Shown piece after piece: positions 10,901 to 21,512 of a DNA stretch of 64,000 bases. Both the position numbers and the translations under genes were made by a program. Where the stretch lies: the NCBI GenBank assembly GCA_003117195.1, contig BDSI01000057.1:558001-622000 (forward strand). Direction: 5' to 3'. The notes under the pieces were generated by a model that was not told the DNA's origin, made no database searches, and saw only the letters and a list, made by a program, of their open reading frames with translations. The DNA comes from Eudorina sp. 2006-703-Eu-15. Its lineage: Eukaryota > Chlorophyta > Chlorophyceae > Chlamydomonadales > Volvocaceae. The first letter of the stretch is position 1, and each line of letters begins with the position of its first letter.

Positions 10901-12962
10901 CGGCTGCTGGCGACGATGCCCTTACCGTCGGTGGAAATAAAAACAGCAGGTGCGAGCGTACGACATGTGTGCCTTGGCGCCTACGTGTGTACGACGTTTT
11001 TACCAAGGCAAGCAGCTCGGGTTCCTGCGGGCAGCATGCGCCGTCCATTGGCTGCGGGGTTTTGATGGTGGTCGGTACTTGTCTGCCGGATGGCCCCCGG
11101 GCTGTGTGGCCCGTGGGACTTGCGTGTGCGCAAGCGCGTGTACGCAAGCGAGCGGATCTGGGCAGTGTACGACACCGCGGTTCAGCATGCTCGCAATCTT
11201 CGCCGTACCTTAGAACCCCTGCCCTCCACTCGATTCCCCTCCCCACGTGTCCGCTGCCCTGCCGCCGCTGCCCCCTGGGTGCACCCGCACCGCATCGCCA
11301 CACCGACCAGGCGCGGGACCCGGCCCCGAACTCGCCCCGCTGCTGGCAGTTGGGTACACAGCCGCCTTGGAGCGGACCATCCGCTCCGCGGTGCGCCCCG
11401 TCAGCGACGTCTCCGCTCCTGCCACTGCCACCGCGTCTGCCACCGACGCCGCCACCGTCCTATCCATGGAGCTGGTCCGGGATCTTGGATCCCTGTCGCA
11501 ACTGCTGCAGCGCGGCCCGGGTCTGGCCCACCTGCTGGCACACGAGGACCTGATGACGTCAGCGGCGCTGATATCATCCATGGTCAAGGCGCTCAAGGTG
11601 TCGTTCGCGCGGGCGACGGAGGCCGGAGGCAACTGTCAGGTGGACGGCGTCTCATACGGTGATGTCGCGGCGGCGGCGGTGGCGGCGCTTCAGTCGCTGT
11701 TCGCAGCGGCGGCGGCGCTGATGCCGGGTCTGGGAGCCTGGCCTTCGGCTGACGACCTGTGGCAGGCGTTCGGGTGCACGGGTGCCGCAGGCGTGCGGCA
11801 CGACAGCGCCGTAGCTGATTCGGCAGCACGGCCCGGGGAAGGTGAGCTGCGGGGGAGCGGTCGCGATTTGTCCGGGCGCGAGCAGGCGGGCGGTGGAGAT
11901 GGCGCCGGCGACTGGAGCAAGGCCACCGCCGGCGGCAGCTGCAGCGGTTCGGCCGCGGGCCCAAGCACGGGCAGCGCGGCGGCTTGCAGCAGCGGAAGCA
12001 GTGGTAAGGAAAGTGGACCCCATATGGCTGTATTGACGGGTCTGTTCATGAACCGCTGGCTGCCCACGCTGCTGCGGCTCGTGCACTCATTCGACAACGG
12101 CCTTGACGTGTACGGCGCGGCTTCGATCGCGGATGTGGCCAACGTGTACTCTTCCGCGCTGTACTTCGTCACGCTGGGAGTACAAGCTTACCTGATCAGT
12201 CGGGGGCCTGAGGTGATGCAGCAGCTACGTCCTGGGTCGGCTAACCCTACGCGCAGTGGTGAGGGCTGCGGCGGCGGCGGTGGCACTGGCTCCGCGCGGT
12301 CGACGGCGACGACGGCGGCAGCGGCGGCAGCTGACGGTAACGCCGCCGTGAAATCGTGGAAGGCGCTGCTGCTGGGGCAGCTGGACTTGCCGGGGCTGCT
12401 AATTCAGGCGGTGCGCTTGATAGCGTCCGTCAAAAGAGACCGCCGCTCCATTGTGGACACGCGGCTGTTGCGACCTCTCGCCGTTGCGATACAGCACGTG
12501 CTGATGGCGTTTCCCCGCCTGGGGCGTTGCTTGCTGCGCGCGCGCGTCGCTGGGCAGCTGACGTTCCTGGACGTCCTCACGCAGGCCAATCGGCCGGCCC
12601 ACGCGGGCACGGTAGATGCCCGCGTTCGGGACTTCCTTGAGGTCGCGGAGGCGCTGAGTGCCGGCAAGGACCCCAGCGCCGAGGAGTTATGGAGGACGTG
12701 CACCCGCGAGGACGCGGGCGGGTGGGCTGTAGCAGCGCTGCTGACGCCACCGCATGGGGTGGAGGCCGATATGCCCAAGTTCCACTTGTGCGGGAGCGCG
12801 ATGTGCGCCAACCTGGCGGGTGACAGCGAGAAGGGCCTGCCGCTGCCGGTCGTGGGGAAGGGAGCGGTGCGGTACTGCAGCGAGCGCTGCAAGGTGCAGC
12901 ACCAGCGGGACGGGCAGGAGGAGCAAGCCCGGGTTCGGGCTTGGAGTCGAGAGGCACGATAG
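7931..12962 (+). CDS. Gene X: large helical protein with a degenerate C-terminal MYND finger
   Basis: Two exons are proposed, 7931-10949 and 11311-12962. The donor follows ACAGCAG (phase 1) and the acceptor is CCGACCAG; the joined frame reads KTAGAGPGPELAPLL, giving about 1,556 residues. Residues ~1-190 are helical and Ala-rich, ~190-480 low complexity, and ~500-1000 a long helical region containing LCAADGGPDYGLP near residue 814, a segment also found in gene Y. The C terminus carries CGSAMCANLAGDSE and, about 20 residues on, YCSERCKVQH, an outline of the MYND zinc finger. The middle CxxC pair is replaced by VVGK and the final Cys is absent, so full zinc binding is doubtful. MYND fingers normally bind proline-rich partners. 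The start is the first ATG of the frame, which stays open for 3 kb. Further small introns are possible. Function unknown. Confidence 0.8.
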
Positions 12963-13118
12963 GCTGGGAAATTGCGGGCCCAGGCTAGGGCCGAGGGTGG
13001 GAGGTAGGTGGCGGGGCTGCAGGTAGTTGTTCCTGGGGCAAGTGCCGTGGGTCGCCTCAGAGTGGCCGCGGCATAGCGAGCTGAAATGCGCCCTCCCGCC
13101 CCGGCTGGCTGCCGGGCC

Positions 13119-13167
13119 GACTGACTGACTGACTGACTGACTGACTGACTGACTGACTGACTGACTG
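13119..13167. repeat. GACT tetranucleotide microsatellite
   Basis: About twelve uninterrupted GACT units. Confidence 0.97.
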
Positions 13168-13364
13168 CGGGCACGTGATCAGTGAGGGAGGGAGAGGGCA
13201 CTCGGGGCACTCGGGGCAGGGATGTGCTGCTGTGCATATACATGCTTGGGGGATATCTAGCTCGACCATGTGCGCTTACTAACTTGCAGGAGGGTGGCAG
13301 GGAGGGGCGGATGCAATCCGCGCACCGCATGAAGGTGCGGCGCTGGGCGTGTGCCGCTGGCACG

Positions 13365-13610
13365 GGCAGGCAGGCAGGGGAAAGCCGGCTGGCAGGGGCA
13401 AGCAGACAGGCAGGCAGGCAGGCAGGCAGGCAGGGGCAAAGCAGGCAGGCAGGCAGGCAGGGGCAAAGCAGGCAGGCAGGGGCAAAGCAGGCAGGGAGTG
13501 GCAGGCAGGCAGGCAGGCAGGCAGGGGCAAAGCAGGCAGGCAGGGGCAGGCAGGCAGGGAGTGGCAGGCAGGCAGGCAGGGGCAAAGCAGGCAGGCAGGG
13601 GCAGGCATGG
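13365..13610. repeat. GGCA-rich compound minisatellite
   Basis: Long runs of GGCA broken at intervals by GGGCAAAGCA and GGGAGTGGCA, giving a higher-order pattern. A looser form continues to about 13690. Confidence 0.95.
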
Positions 13611-15109
13611 ACAGGCTAGCGGGCAGCGAAGTAAGGCAGCAAAAGCAGCATGGACAGGCTGGAAGCGGGAGCCGGCAGGCAGGCTGGCGGGCAGGGACAG
13701 CCTGTGTTTGGAGAGATCCGACCTTTCGGGGCCAATCACGCGCGGCCGCTTTGGTTGCACCTCGCTCCAGGGGAAGGTCTGCTGGAGGGCCTTCAGCTGG
13801 GAAGTTATTTCTGCGGCTGTGCACCCAGCAAGGCGAGATGCGAAGGGGTGTACACGGCCATGGTGAGGTTTTTTTTCTGAGAGGGACGTTACAAGGACTA
13901 AGGGACGGCAGCAGACCAAGCAGCAACGGTCTCCATCTGACCATTGATAGGTTGATACCTACGTTCATTGCCATGTTAATGCTGGCCCGGACGGATGTTT
14001 CCGGCGGTTCCGAGCATACACGTGTCATTCGCCGCAGTCAGATTCTTACGGGGCTCAGCAGGATATGTTCTCCTCCCATCCTCTCCGCCCCCACTCGCTC
14101 CGGGGGGCCCACTGAGCGCCCTGACTCGCCCAGGGCCAGTCAATGCGACATGTAGGCCGCCCCGGCGGCGTAAGACTTAGTTGCCTGTGCGGTGTTGGGC
14201 AGGTGCGGGAAACTCAGGTGCCGTAAGGTGCATGAGGGTGCCTAAGGTGCAGGTCCGGAGGGCGCGACGCGACTGACAGGTACACACACGCATGCACTCA
14301 TGTGGTGCGCGCGTGCACTCACCCGTCCTGTCCTGTCCTGTCCTTGCATCCGACGGGTTAATGGGCGATTGGTCGCATGCTGGTTGCATGCTCGCTGGTT
14401 GCATGCTGTGTTGCATGGAGGGATGGCTGCATGTTGAGTGCGCTGAGCTGCGGCCCCGGCCCTGCGTGCAAGGAGAGCAGGGCAGATTATACGGCGGGGA
14501 AGGTTGGCAATGATCGCGTCTGCATGGGACGACTGCAACTGTGCACACCGCCATGGCTGCACATACAGCCGGGGGCAGCTCAAAAGTAACTGTCGTGCGG
14601 CGCTGTCCCGTACGGCAACGGCACCAGACCGGATCCCTGGGATTATGGCGGGCCGTTGGACGGGCCGCTACGCGCCGCGCCGGACCCTAAGCCCTGCGGG
14701 CACACGGCCAACAGAGCGGCGCGGACTCGGGGGAGGAAGCATGATGGCAGTGCAGTGCCGTTGGAGGTGCGTAGCTCCCGCGGGGTCCACTGCAACAGGG
14801 ATGAGTACCCAAAAGTGATGCTGTCTAGCAGCGCCCAATATGCTGGGACTCGCCGTTGACGCGGCTGGCCTTGTGTAAGGGTTTCGCCGATCGCGTGGGA
14901 GGCCTGTCGGGTTTGTCGTCAGTCGGCATAGTCGGATTGGTTTGCTGGCTCCACATCATGACGGGCCGCTGCATACTACGGAAAGAAACATTTCAAGTTG
15001 GCACCTGTGAGATTTAAAGCTGAATTCGCAGCTTCTGCTATGTCTGTGGCAGCAACCGTACAACAAAAGCGAACCAAAACCCCCAGCGACCCTCCCCGCC
15101 GTATCTGCT

Positions 15110-17530
15110 GCGATACATAGCTGTCGGTCGTATGCAGACGAGAATCTTTGTATCGTTCTCAAATGCGAATTTGTCAGTCACCTCCGTATCATCCTCTGAA
15201 AAGGCCCTGCATTGTGTGTTTATGTCAGGTATGTCCTCAAAGCGCACAGCCATGGCTCTGAGGGCCTGCTGCTTCCGGGAGATCGTTGCACCTCTGCCCC
15301 TGCGCAATGTCAGTACCTCTGCCCCTGCGCAATGTCAGTACCTCTGCCCCTGCGCAACATATGTACCTGCGCCGCGATCCCTCGACCCCACCATGGGACC
15401 AGCTACCGCGTCCACTGCACCAGGAACCAGCCGATGGAGACCCCGCAACCGAAGGCACCCGCTAGCCCTGGCTGTCCGACACTGCGCAGTGCCCACCGAT
15501 ACGAGGCACACTGCCAACTGTGAACCAACCAATTCCACCACCGTCTATCCTTCCCCCCCGCACACACATCTTGGGTCGTCTTCGGCGGTGTTGACTAAGA
15601 AAGGTTTTGCTTGCAGGTGGGTATATCGCGATAACAACGCGAGGATTGCATGCACGCACAGCATTGTGGTGTGAGTCTGTGAGGCCAAGGCAGCCGACCC
15701 GCACCAGCTGGTAGTCTTCCGCGACACAGCAACAACAACAGCGCGCCAAATCAACAGCGTTCTTCCGATGCCGCAGCCTTTTACTATTGTATGGGTTGGG
15801 CATTGGGTATATGTACCGTATTCGCATACGGGCAATTATGTGGGCACTTCTCTGCCCCCTGCATGTCACGCACACTTGCTCTGCCTGCCTGAGACACACA
15901 CACTCGCTGATCCCTGACCCCTGGGTCATCTCGACCAGCGAGGAGCCCGCGGGCGGTAGGTCTTGGTCTTCATACTATGGAAGTTAAAGGAACGAGGTTG
16001 TTCGCCCTGCCAAGTAACGGGACGGTTAGGGTCCCTAGCAGCGACGCGAGTCTGCAGCCCGCAAGAAGCACGCACGCTCGGCCGACGCGTGAACCCTCGG
16101 TGCCGTTCCTGTCCTGAGCTCACCATGCCACACGGGGCACAGTCTGTCCATGCCACTATGGACGTCCCCACAGCCCCACAGGCCCCCCTCCGCTCCCTTC
16201 TTATCGCTCCTTCGGGTCCCTTCCTCCCCCACTCCACTTTCTCCCAGCCGCAATTGTCCAACAGCTCCCTTTCCCCAAACGACACCCAACTGGCCCTCCG
16301 TAGCCGCACCTATAATAGCTGCCCGTCGTATGCAGACCAGCCATCTTCAAGGGGCGGGGCAGCCGCAGGTGGGTAACAGTGGCGGCGCTGGCTTCCCCAT
16401 CAGCTAGTCGGGGCCACTGCACCTCCATGCAGCACCCCGCGCTATCCGTCCGGGTGCTCTCTGCCGTCCAACCAGCGCTGCAGCTGAGCAGCCAAGGCCT
16501 CCAGCTCGTCCTCGAAATCCATTATGTCGTGCAGCCGTAAGTACGACGCCAGCATGCGGACCGCCGCCGGGGACCAGGAGGCCTGCGGGGGGCCGGCGGC
16601 GGTGCGGGCCGCCGCTGCCGTTGCGTCTGGGGCAGTTGGGGGCGGTGGTGCCGTCGCTGCGGGCACCCCTGCCCCCTCCACCGCCAGGCGCACCTGGTCC
16701 GGAAAGGCCTTAGCAACGACGCAGCAGGTGCAGGCGAGTAGCTCCATCATGTACAGCCGCCAGTCGTGGTGTGGGTCGCACTCAGCTACCGCCTTGGGCG
16801 CCACCGCCAGCAGCAAGCCCAGCAGCTCGGTGGCATCCAGGGCCCACAACAGCCGCCGGGCCCTGCGCCTGATGCCAGCGCTCCCGTTGCTCGGGCCCAC
16901 CACCGGCCTCGCCTCCTGCTCCGAGCTCAACTCCCCCACGCCGTCATGCTCTGCCCCTGTGATTGGATATCCCTGCGGAGCTGCCGCCTGCGCCGCAGCG
17001 GCCTCGCCCTCATCAAGCCCGTCTACATGCGCGTCATACAAGCGGCAGGCCGCCAGCGTCCCCACCCACTCCAGCAGCACATTCACGAACAAGTACCAGT
17101 CCCCCAGCCACTCCAAGCCGCCATGGCCGTCACCCAGCTCCATCCGGCGAGAAACGTCAATCAGCTGCCGCCGGACGATCGCTGCCAGGGGCGGCAGCCA
17201 CTCACCGGCGGCGCGCGCCAACAGCGCCGCCAGCTGCTGCTGGGGCGGCATCTGACCTGCTGGGGCGTGCTGTGTGCTGTGACCAGCACCGGCCGCGGTA
17301 GACGTGTGGCGACCGGGCCCTGGGGTCTCTGGCGGGTCGTCCGTTGGCATCAGCTGCAAAACCTGCGCCCGTAGGTCGATATCGATACCCCCCAGGGTGC
17401 CCAACGCCGCAAACGCCGCGAACCACACCGCGCCGTTGGCGTACACGTCGTCTTCGGAGGTAGCAACAGAGGCAACAGGTCCTCGCCCTGATTGTTCGGC
17501 CAGGTCGCGAAGCAGCACGCCCAGCCTCCC
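15110..17530 (-). repeat. Inverted segmental duplication, arm B
   Basis: Partner of arm A (980-3065). It covers most of the gene Y terminal exon and about 1.3 kb beyond the stop codon. Matches are strong to about 15290 and fade toward 15110. Arm B has its own tandem array at 15291-15358, so the two arms have kept changing since duplication. Confidence 0.75.
15291..15358. repeat. 25-bp tandem repeat, nearly three units
   Basis: The unit starts CCTCTGCCCCTGCGCAATG and is 25 bp long. Two full copies and most of a third are nearly identical. The matching site in arm A (about 2830-2875) has a single degenerate unit, so the array arose in arm B. Confidence 0.93.
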
Positions 17531-20500
17531 CACCAGGGACAGCGCCTCCGTCGGGTTGCCGTACGTCAGTACGGCCTTCAAGTCGATCGCCATGTCGCTT
17601 ATTTCCCCATCGATCCTCATCCCTTCTATCTCCACAAGTAAGCTCGCTGCCGGGCTGTCCGGTTGGCTGGCTCCGCGAACCAGCAATTGCTCCAGGCAGG
17701 GCAGCAGTCCCGCACCCAGCGCCGCCGCCGTGATTGCCCGCGCCAAGTCCGCGGGCGGTGGCTGCTCTGCACTCCAGGGAGATAGGGCGGAGATTGGTTG
17801 GGTATAGGAAATTGGTAGACACATTTATGCTGCGCTGCTGCCTGAGCAACAACCGATGCAGGCTCGACTGTTAACAGGATCTCCGGCGAAGTGACGACGT
17901 CCACCTTGTTGGCCTTGACAAGTAATGACTGAAATAGTAAGTGCCGAAGCGAATCACAAATATGCCATAACAAGATAGGTTGGGAGGTAGGCGATACGAC
18001 CAGATTGCTTTAGAGGACTAAAAATATGCATGATGTATGAAAGGGAATAGGACCTCTCGAAGTTGGGAGCTCAAAGGTTGTTACACACTTGTAATGTCGA
18101 ATGGCGTAAGCCGACTTCACACACTCTAGAATGCGCAACAAGTTGAGTCTACGTAAGTCTTCAACAACAATGCCTTATATAGGCCAACTCAGGCGGCGCA
18201 CTAAAGGCGCTCGTAACTCGTACTCAAATAATAACTACCATACAAATTATCCCAACGGTAAAGAGCATTGCCATTATTCGGCCTTCGAATTAACTACGGC
18301 TAATCCTTACAATGTAGGTTAAGTAGGGTTGGCAAAATCTTTAGATAGACAAGTATCTAATTAGGAATATAATTAGACACCTAATCTAATAAGGTAAATC
18401 TTTAGATGCTCCAACGGAAAACTGCCTTAACGGTGGAATTTTGACCTGAAATTTTACACACAGGTCGGCTTTAACTTTTCCAATTATTTTTTGGGGGTGC
18501 GGCACTGGGGACAGGGAAAACCCCGACGGGCACCCGTACAGTCGCGTGTCAAAGGGTGCTCCGCGGCCAAAACGCCATACCCAAGTTGCTACTAGTGCAA
18601 CGAAAGCACCCAAATGCACATGCCGACATGCGGCATGCAAGACATGACCTCCTTGGGGCGCAACTGCTGTTAGACTCGGACGGCAGCTGCATCACGACCT
18701 CGTCGTACAGGTTGCCCCCTCTGTTACGTTCAGAGCCGCGTGATTCTGCCGGATGAAGATCAGAGTCTCCGCGCGGTCCTTGCCGAGCCGGTTGCGGACC
18801 TTCGTGAAAACGTTGCCCCACAGCGACGACCAGTTGCGCTCAGAGGCGCAGGTGGTTGCATCCGCAGCACCCGGTTGGCGACAAAGGCAACAGGCAGGAC
18901 AGCTCGCTTCCAACCTAGCGCTGGCGACCTCGCGCTGGTGCTTCGCGTAGTGATCCGGGCAGACAGCCGACGGGTTCTTGGCGCTGTAGGACTTGCCGCA
19001 CGCGGTGCAGCACAGGCGCACGACGCCGTTCACGAGCAGCATTTCGAAAATGGACCAGTATGCTACGGCTTCGTTGTTGCGCTCAACATCCCGAAGCTTT
19101 GCTGCGTACTGGGGCGCGTCCATTGTCTGACCATTGTATGTGTATGTATGTGGTCACCTTCTCGGGCTGCGGATCTGCCATTTTGCTTCACAACTCATAA
19201 TATGTATACACTATGGACAAGATAATACATTACAGCTTTGGGTAAGCTGTTTCTCATGCGTTTGGCCGTTTCGAACAGCCCGGATCCAGTTATGGCGCCT
19301 TTAGATAGGTTTTAGGTAAGATACGTTTAGATGGCCATCTAAACACATTAGATGACCCTATCTAAAATCTAATTAGATTTTTAATTAGATGGCATCTAGA
19401 TTATTTCCTAAATCTAAACCTCCGAACCAACCCTAAGGTTCAGAGCTTACCTTGCTGCCGCTGTGCTGCTGTACCACAGTACGACGGAAATGCAGTGCCG
19501 GTCACTGACGGAGCAGACTGGCACAACTCAAATGATCATTTGAAATGCAATCCTTAATCGTCAATCCATTACTGTAAAGCAGCACATGATTTGGCAAATC
19601 TCCACTCCATCCACTCACGCGGTAGCGCCATCGCCTGGCATCCCAGCCCAACCAGCAGCAGCCTGGGCAGCAATCCGTCGTCACAGGCCCCACCGTCGCA
19701 CATGACTGCGATCGTCAGCCGCCAGCACTCCTCCGCTTCCGCCGCCCAGCGCTGCGGCCCGCCCCGCAGCTCGATGAGGGCTTGCAGGGTGCACAGCGCC
19801 TTTGCGGCCACAGCGGTGGCGACCTCGGGCGCCAGCAGGACTGCCCGCACCGACCCAGTATCGCGCTTGGCGGAGGCATTCGCGGCCGCCGACTGGGACG
19901 GCCCGCTGCCGCTGGGACCCGCGCCGTCGCTGCTGCAGCTGACCCTGCTGCTGCTGAGTCCGCGCCCTCCCACCTCGTGCGCGGGGCCGTGGGCTCGAAT
20001 GGAGGCCAGCGCCCAGCGGCTGAGTCGGAGGAGCAGGTCAGCACTGGCACGGGTGTACGGCGGGGGCGGCGGAAGTGACGGCACCTGCTGCTCCTGCCAT
20101 TGCAGCCCGCACAGCAGCGTTGAGATCAGTCCTTCCGCTAAGTAATGTAACAGTTCAAGAGGCGATGGGCCATCCATGTCGGTATCTGATCCGATCCGCA
20201 CGGGTGTGGCCGCCGCCGCCGCCGCCGGCGTCGGTGTTGCTGCCCCCCGAATTTCGGTATCGAGCTGCACTTGCAGCAATACATTCGGCGACAAGCCGTA
20301 CGCCGTACCGCCGTCGGCGGCGCAGAGCATCGCGACGCCCAGCAGCTGCGAGGCCGTCCGCACGCATCTGCCGTACAGCACTTGCCGTACGAGGCCGCAG
20401 GTTACCGCGCCGACTTGGTTTTGCAACTGAGAAAGTAGGAAGACGGTTTCAGCAAACGACTCCAGAGTCATCGCCGTCATGTTGTGCTTCAGGATGACCC

Positions 20501-21512
20501 CAGTTGTCGGAACGCGGTGGGTCCCGCCTCCGGCTCCGGCTTGTCGGCCACCGCCGCCAGGGATGGGGGGCCCGTTTGGGGTCCGCCGGCGCATGCAGTG
20601 GAGCAGCGCCCGCGCCACGTGCTCCATCACCTGGCTCTCCACCAGCGCTGCGGCCAGCTCCTCAGAAAAGTTTGACCTGCCGCCGCCATCGCCTTCATGA
20701 TGGGTCCGGCAGTACTCATCCTCATTCAAAGCCCAGAAGGTCAGGCACCTGCACATTGTAGCGACGGACCGCGTATGGACATCCAGCGGTGTCAGCTGGC
20801 CGTTCTGCCTCTGCCGCCGCGCCCCTGCTGCCGCCGCCTCCTCCGATAGGACGCTGTCCACCAGGCCAGAGAGCTGCCGGCTGGCAGCTTGGAGCGTCTG
20901 CATGCGCACAAGCGCCACCGGTATGTCGTACACTGGCCCGCATTGCGGACTCGCGGCCCAGCCAGGTGGCCCTGCCCCGGCGGCACGTCTGCTCAAGGAC
21001 CCTGATACAAGCAACTGTAGCAGCAAAAAAATCATTGTAAAGGACGACATCATGCAGTTGTTCTGGGTGCACGTCCTAGTCCATGCGCCAATTATGGTTG
21101 CGGGGGACAGCCGGACAGCCAGGCCCGCGGCGCGTAGCAGCGCCCCAACCACCGGTGCCTCCACTGCCGCCAGGAACGCAGCCCCGACGTCGCGGTCTGT
21201 CGAGGCCTCCGTGTTTGCGAAGTCAAAAATGCAGTCAAGGTCATCCTCCAAGCGCCGGAAGAACGCGGCTGCGCTGTCGGAAAGCCGCGAGCTGTCGCGG
21301 CCGGCCCTGGGCTCGCGCCCTGGCCCTGCGGCGCCCGCAGCCGAGGCCGTTTCTTGTGGCGCAAGTAGTCCTTGTTTGCGGACCAGGACTTCAATGCTGT
21401 AGGGCAGACGTTGAAGAGCCAGACGGACATCGGACGGCAAGATGCCGAGGTTCGATCCGGAAGCTCCTGCCGCTGCTGCTGCAGATCCAGTTGCTGCTGA
21501 CAATGCAGCCAT
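16442..21512 (-). CDS. Gene Y: relative of gene X without a MYND finger
   Basis: Two exons are proposed, 19619-21512 and 16442-17766, joined from donor GTGAGT after GCGCTACCGC (phase 1) to acceptor GAGTGCAG. The join reads MALPQQPPPADLARAITAAA and gives about 1,072 residues. The ATG at 21512 begins MAALSAATGS; earlier in-frame triplets are not ATG. Exon 1 shares LCAADGGTAYGLS with gene X, so both belong to one family. Exon 2 is strongly helical (for example LLPCLEQLLVRGA, WRLYMMELLACTCCVVAKAF) and ends DGREHPDG. No zinc finger follows, so the protein is either a truncated member or a distinct branch. The 1,852-bp intron holds a hAT-type transposon. Its final exon also exists as the broken inverted copy at 920-2045. 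Function unknown; no known enzyme motif seen. Confidence 0.72.
17767..18315. other. A+T-rich part of the gene Y intron
   Basis: This portion is visibly poorer in G+C than the flanking exons, with runs such as CAAATAATAACTACC. No ORF with a recognisable product, no RNA gene. It leads directly into the left target duplication of the hAT element. Confidence 0.55.
18316..18323. repeat. Left target-site duplication of the hAT element
   Basis: AGGTTAAG directly precedes the left end. It matches AGGTTCAG at 19436-19443 in seven of eight positions, the length expected for hAT insertion. Confidence 0.8.
18324..19435 (-). mobile_element. Internally deleted hAT DNA transposon in the gene Y intron
   Basis: The element is 1,112 bp. 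Its left end starts TAGGGTTGG and its right end, read inward, also starts TAGGGTTGG; both reach TTTAGAT within about 25 bp. An 8-bp target duplication flanks it. TTTAGAT / ATCTAAA and CTAAT motifs are packed into the outer ~100 bp at each side (18338-18415 and 19300-19420), the kind of subterminal repeats that hAT transposases bind. Inside is a 143-codon ORF with the two ends of a hAT transposase but no catalytic middle. It cannot move unaided. The clean ends suggest fairly recent insertion; the single mismatch in the target duplication argues against very recent. Confidence 0.85.
18692..19123 (-). CDS. Truncated hAT transposase: BED-like finger joined to C-terminal dimerisation segment
   Basis: This is 143 codons, starting at ATG 19123. 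The N-terminal half has CTACGKSYSAKN, then CPDHYAKH, giving CxxC and HxxxH ligands as in a BED-type zinc finger, which binds transposon ends. The C-terminal half has SERNWSSLWGNVFTKVRNRL followed by GKDRAETLIFIRQN, the hallmark of the hAT dimerisation region (ERNWS...K.RNRL...R...L..I). A full hAT transposase is usually 600-800 residues, with an RNase H-like catalytic domain holding a DDE triad between these parts; that domain is gone, and the two ends are in one frame. The product could in principle bind ends or dimerise with an active transposase. Whether it is expressed is unknown. Confidence 0.78.
   Translation of the reverse strand: MDAPQYAAKLRDVERNNEAVAYWSIFEMLLVNGVVRLCCTACGKSYSAKNPSAVCPDHYAKHQREVASARLEASCPACCLCRQPGAADATTCASERNWSSLWGNVFTKVRNRLGKDRAETLIFIRQNHAALNVTEGATCTTRS
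19436..19443. repeat. Right target-site duplication of the hAT element
   Basis: AGGTTCAG follows the right end; it differs from the left copy at one position. Confidence 0.8.

Larger units (their letters stand above)
12963..15109. other. Repeat-rich spacer between convergent genes X and Y
   Basis: Beyond the two tetranucleotide arrays listed separately, the spacer has CCTGT runs near 14325-14345 and several GGTTGCATGCT copies near 14375-14420. Open frames here change strand and frame and show no known domain. A minus-strand frame at 13700-13870 with moderately plausible composition is discussed among the rejected items. Confidence 0.45.

Noticed and set aside
13700..13870. Minus-strand frame containing HPFASRLAGCTAAEITSQLK, possibly an exon
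   Set aside because: Composition is plausible, but no flanking exon, family match or start could be found, and it runs straight into the GGCA minisatellite.
15038..15307. Minus-strand 89-codon frame with acidic and aromatic residues
   Set aside because: Weakly alignable with arm A at ~2900-3065, where the frame is broken, and no splice partner was found; treated as duplicated flank.
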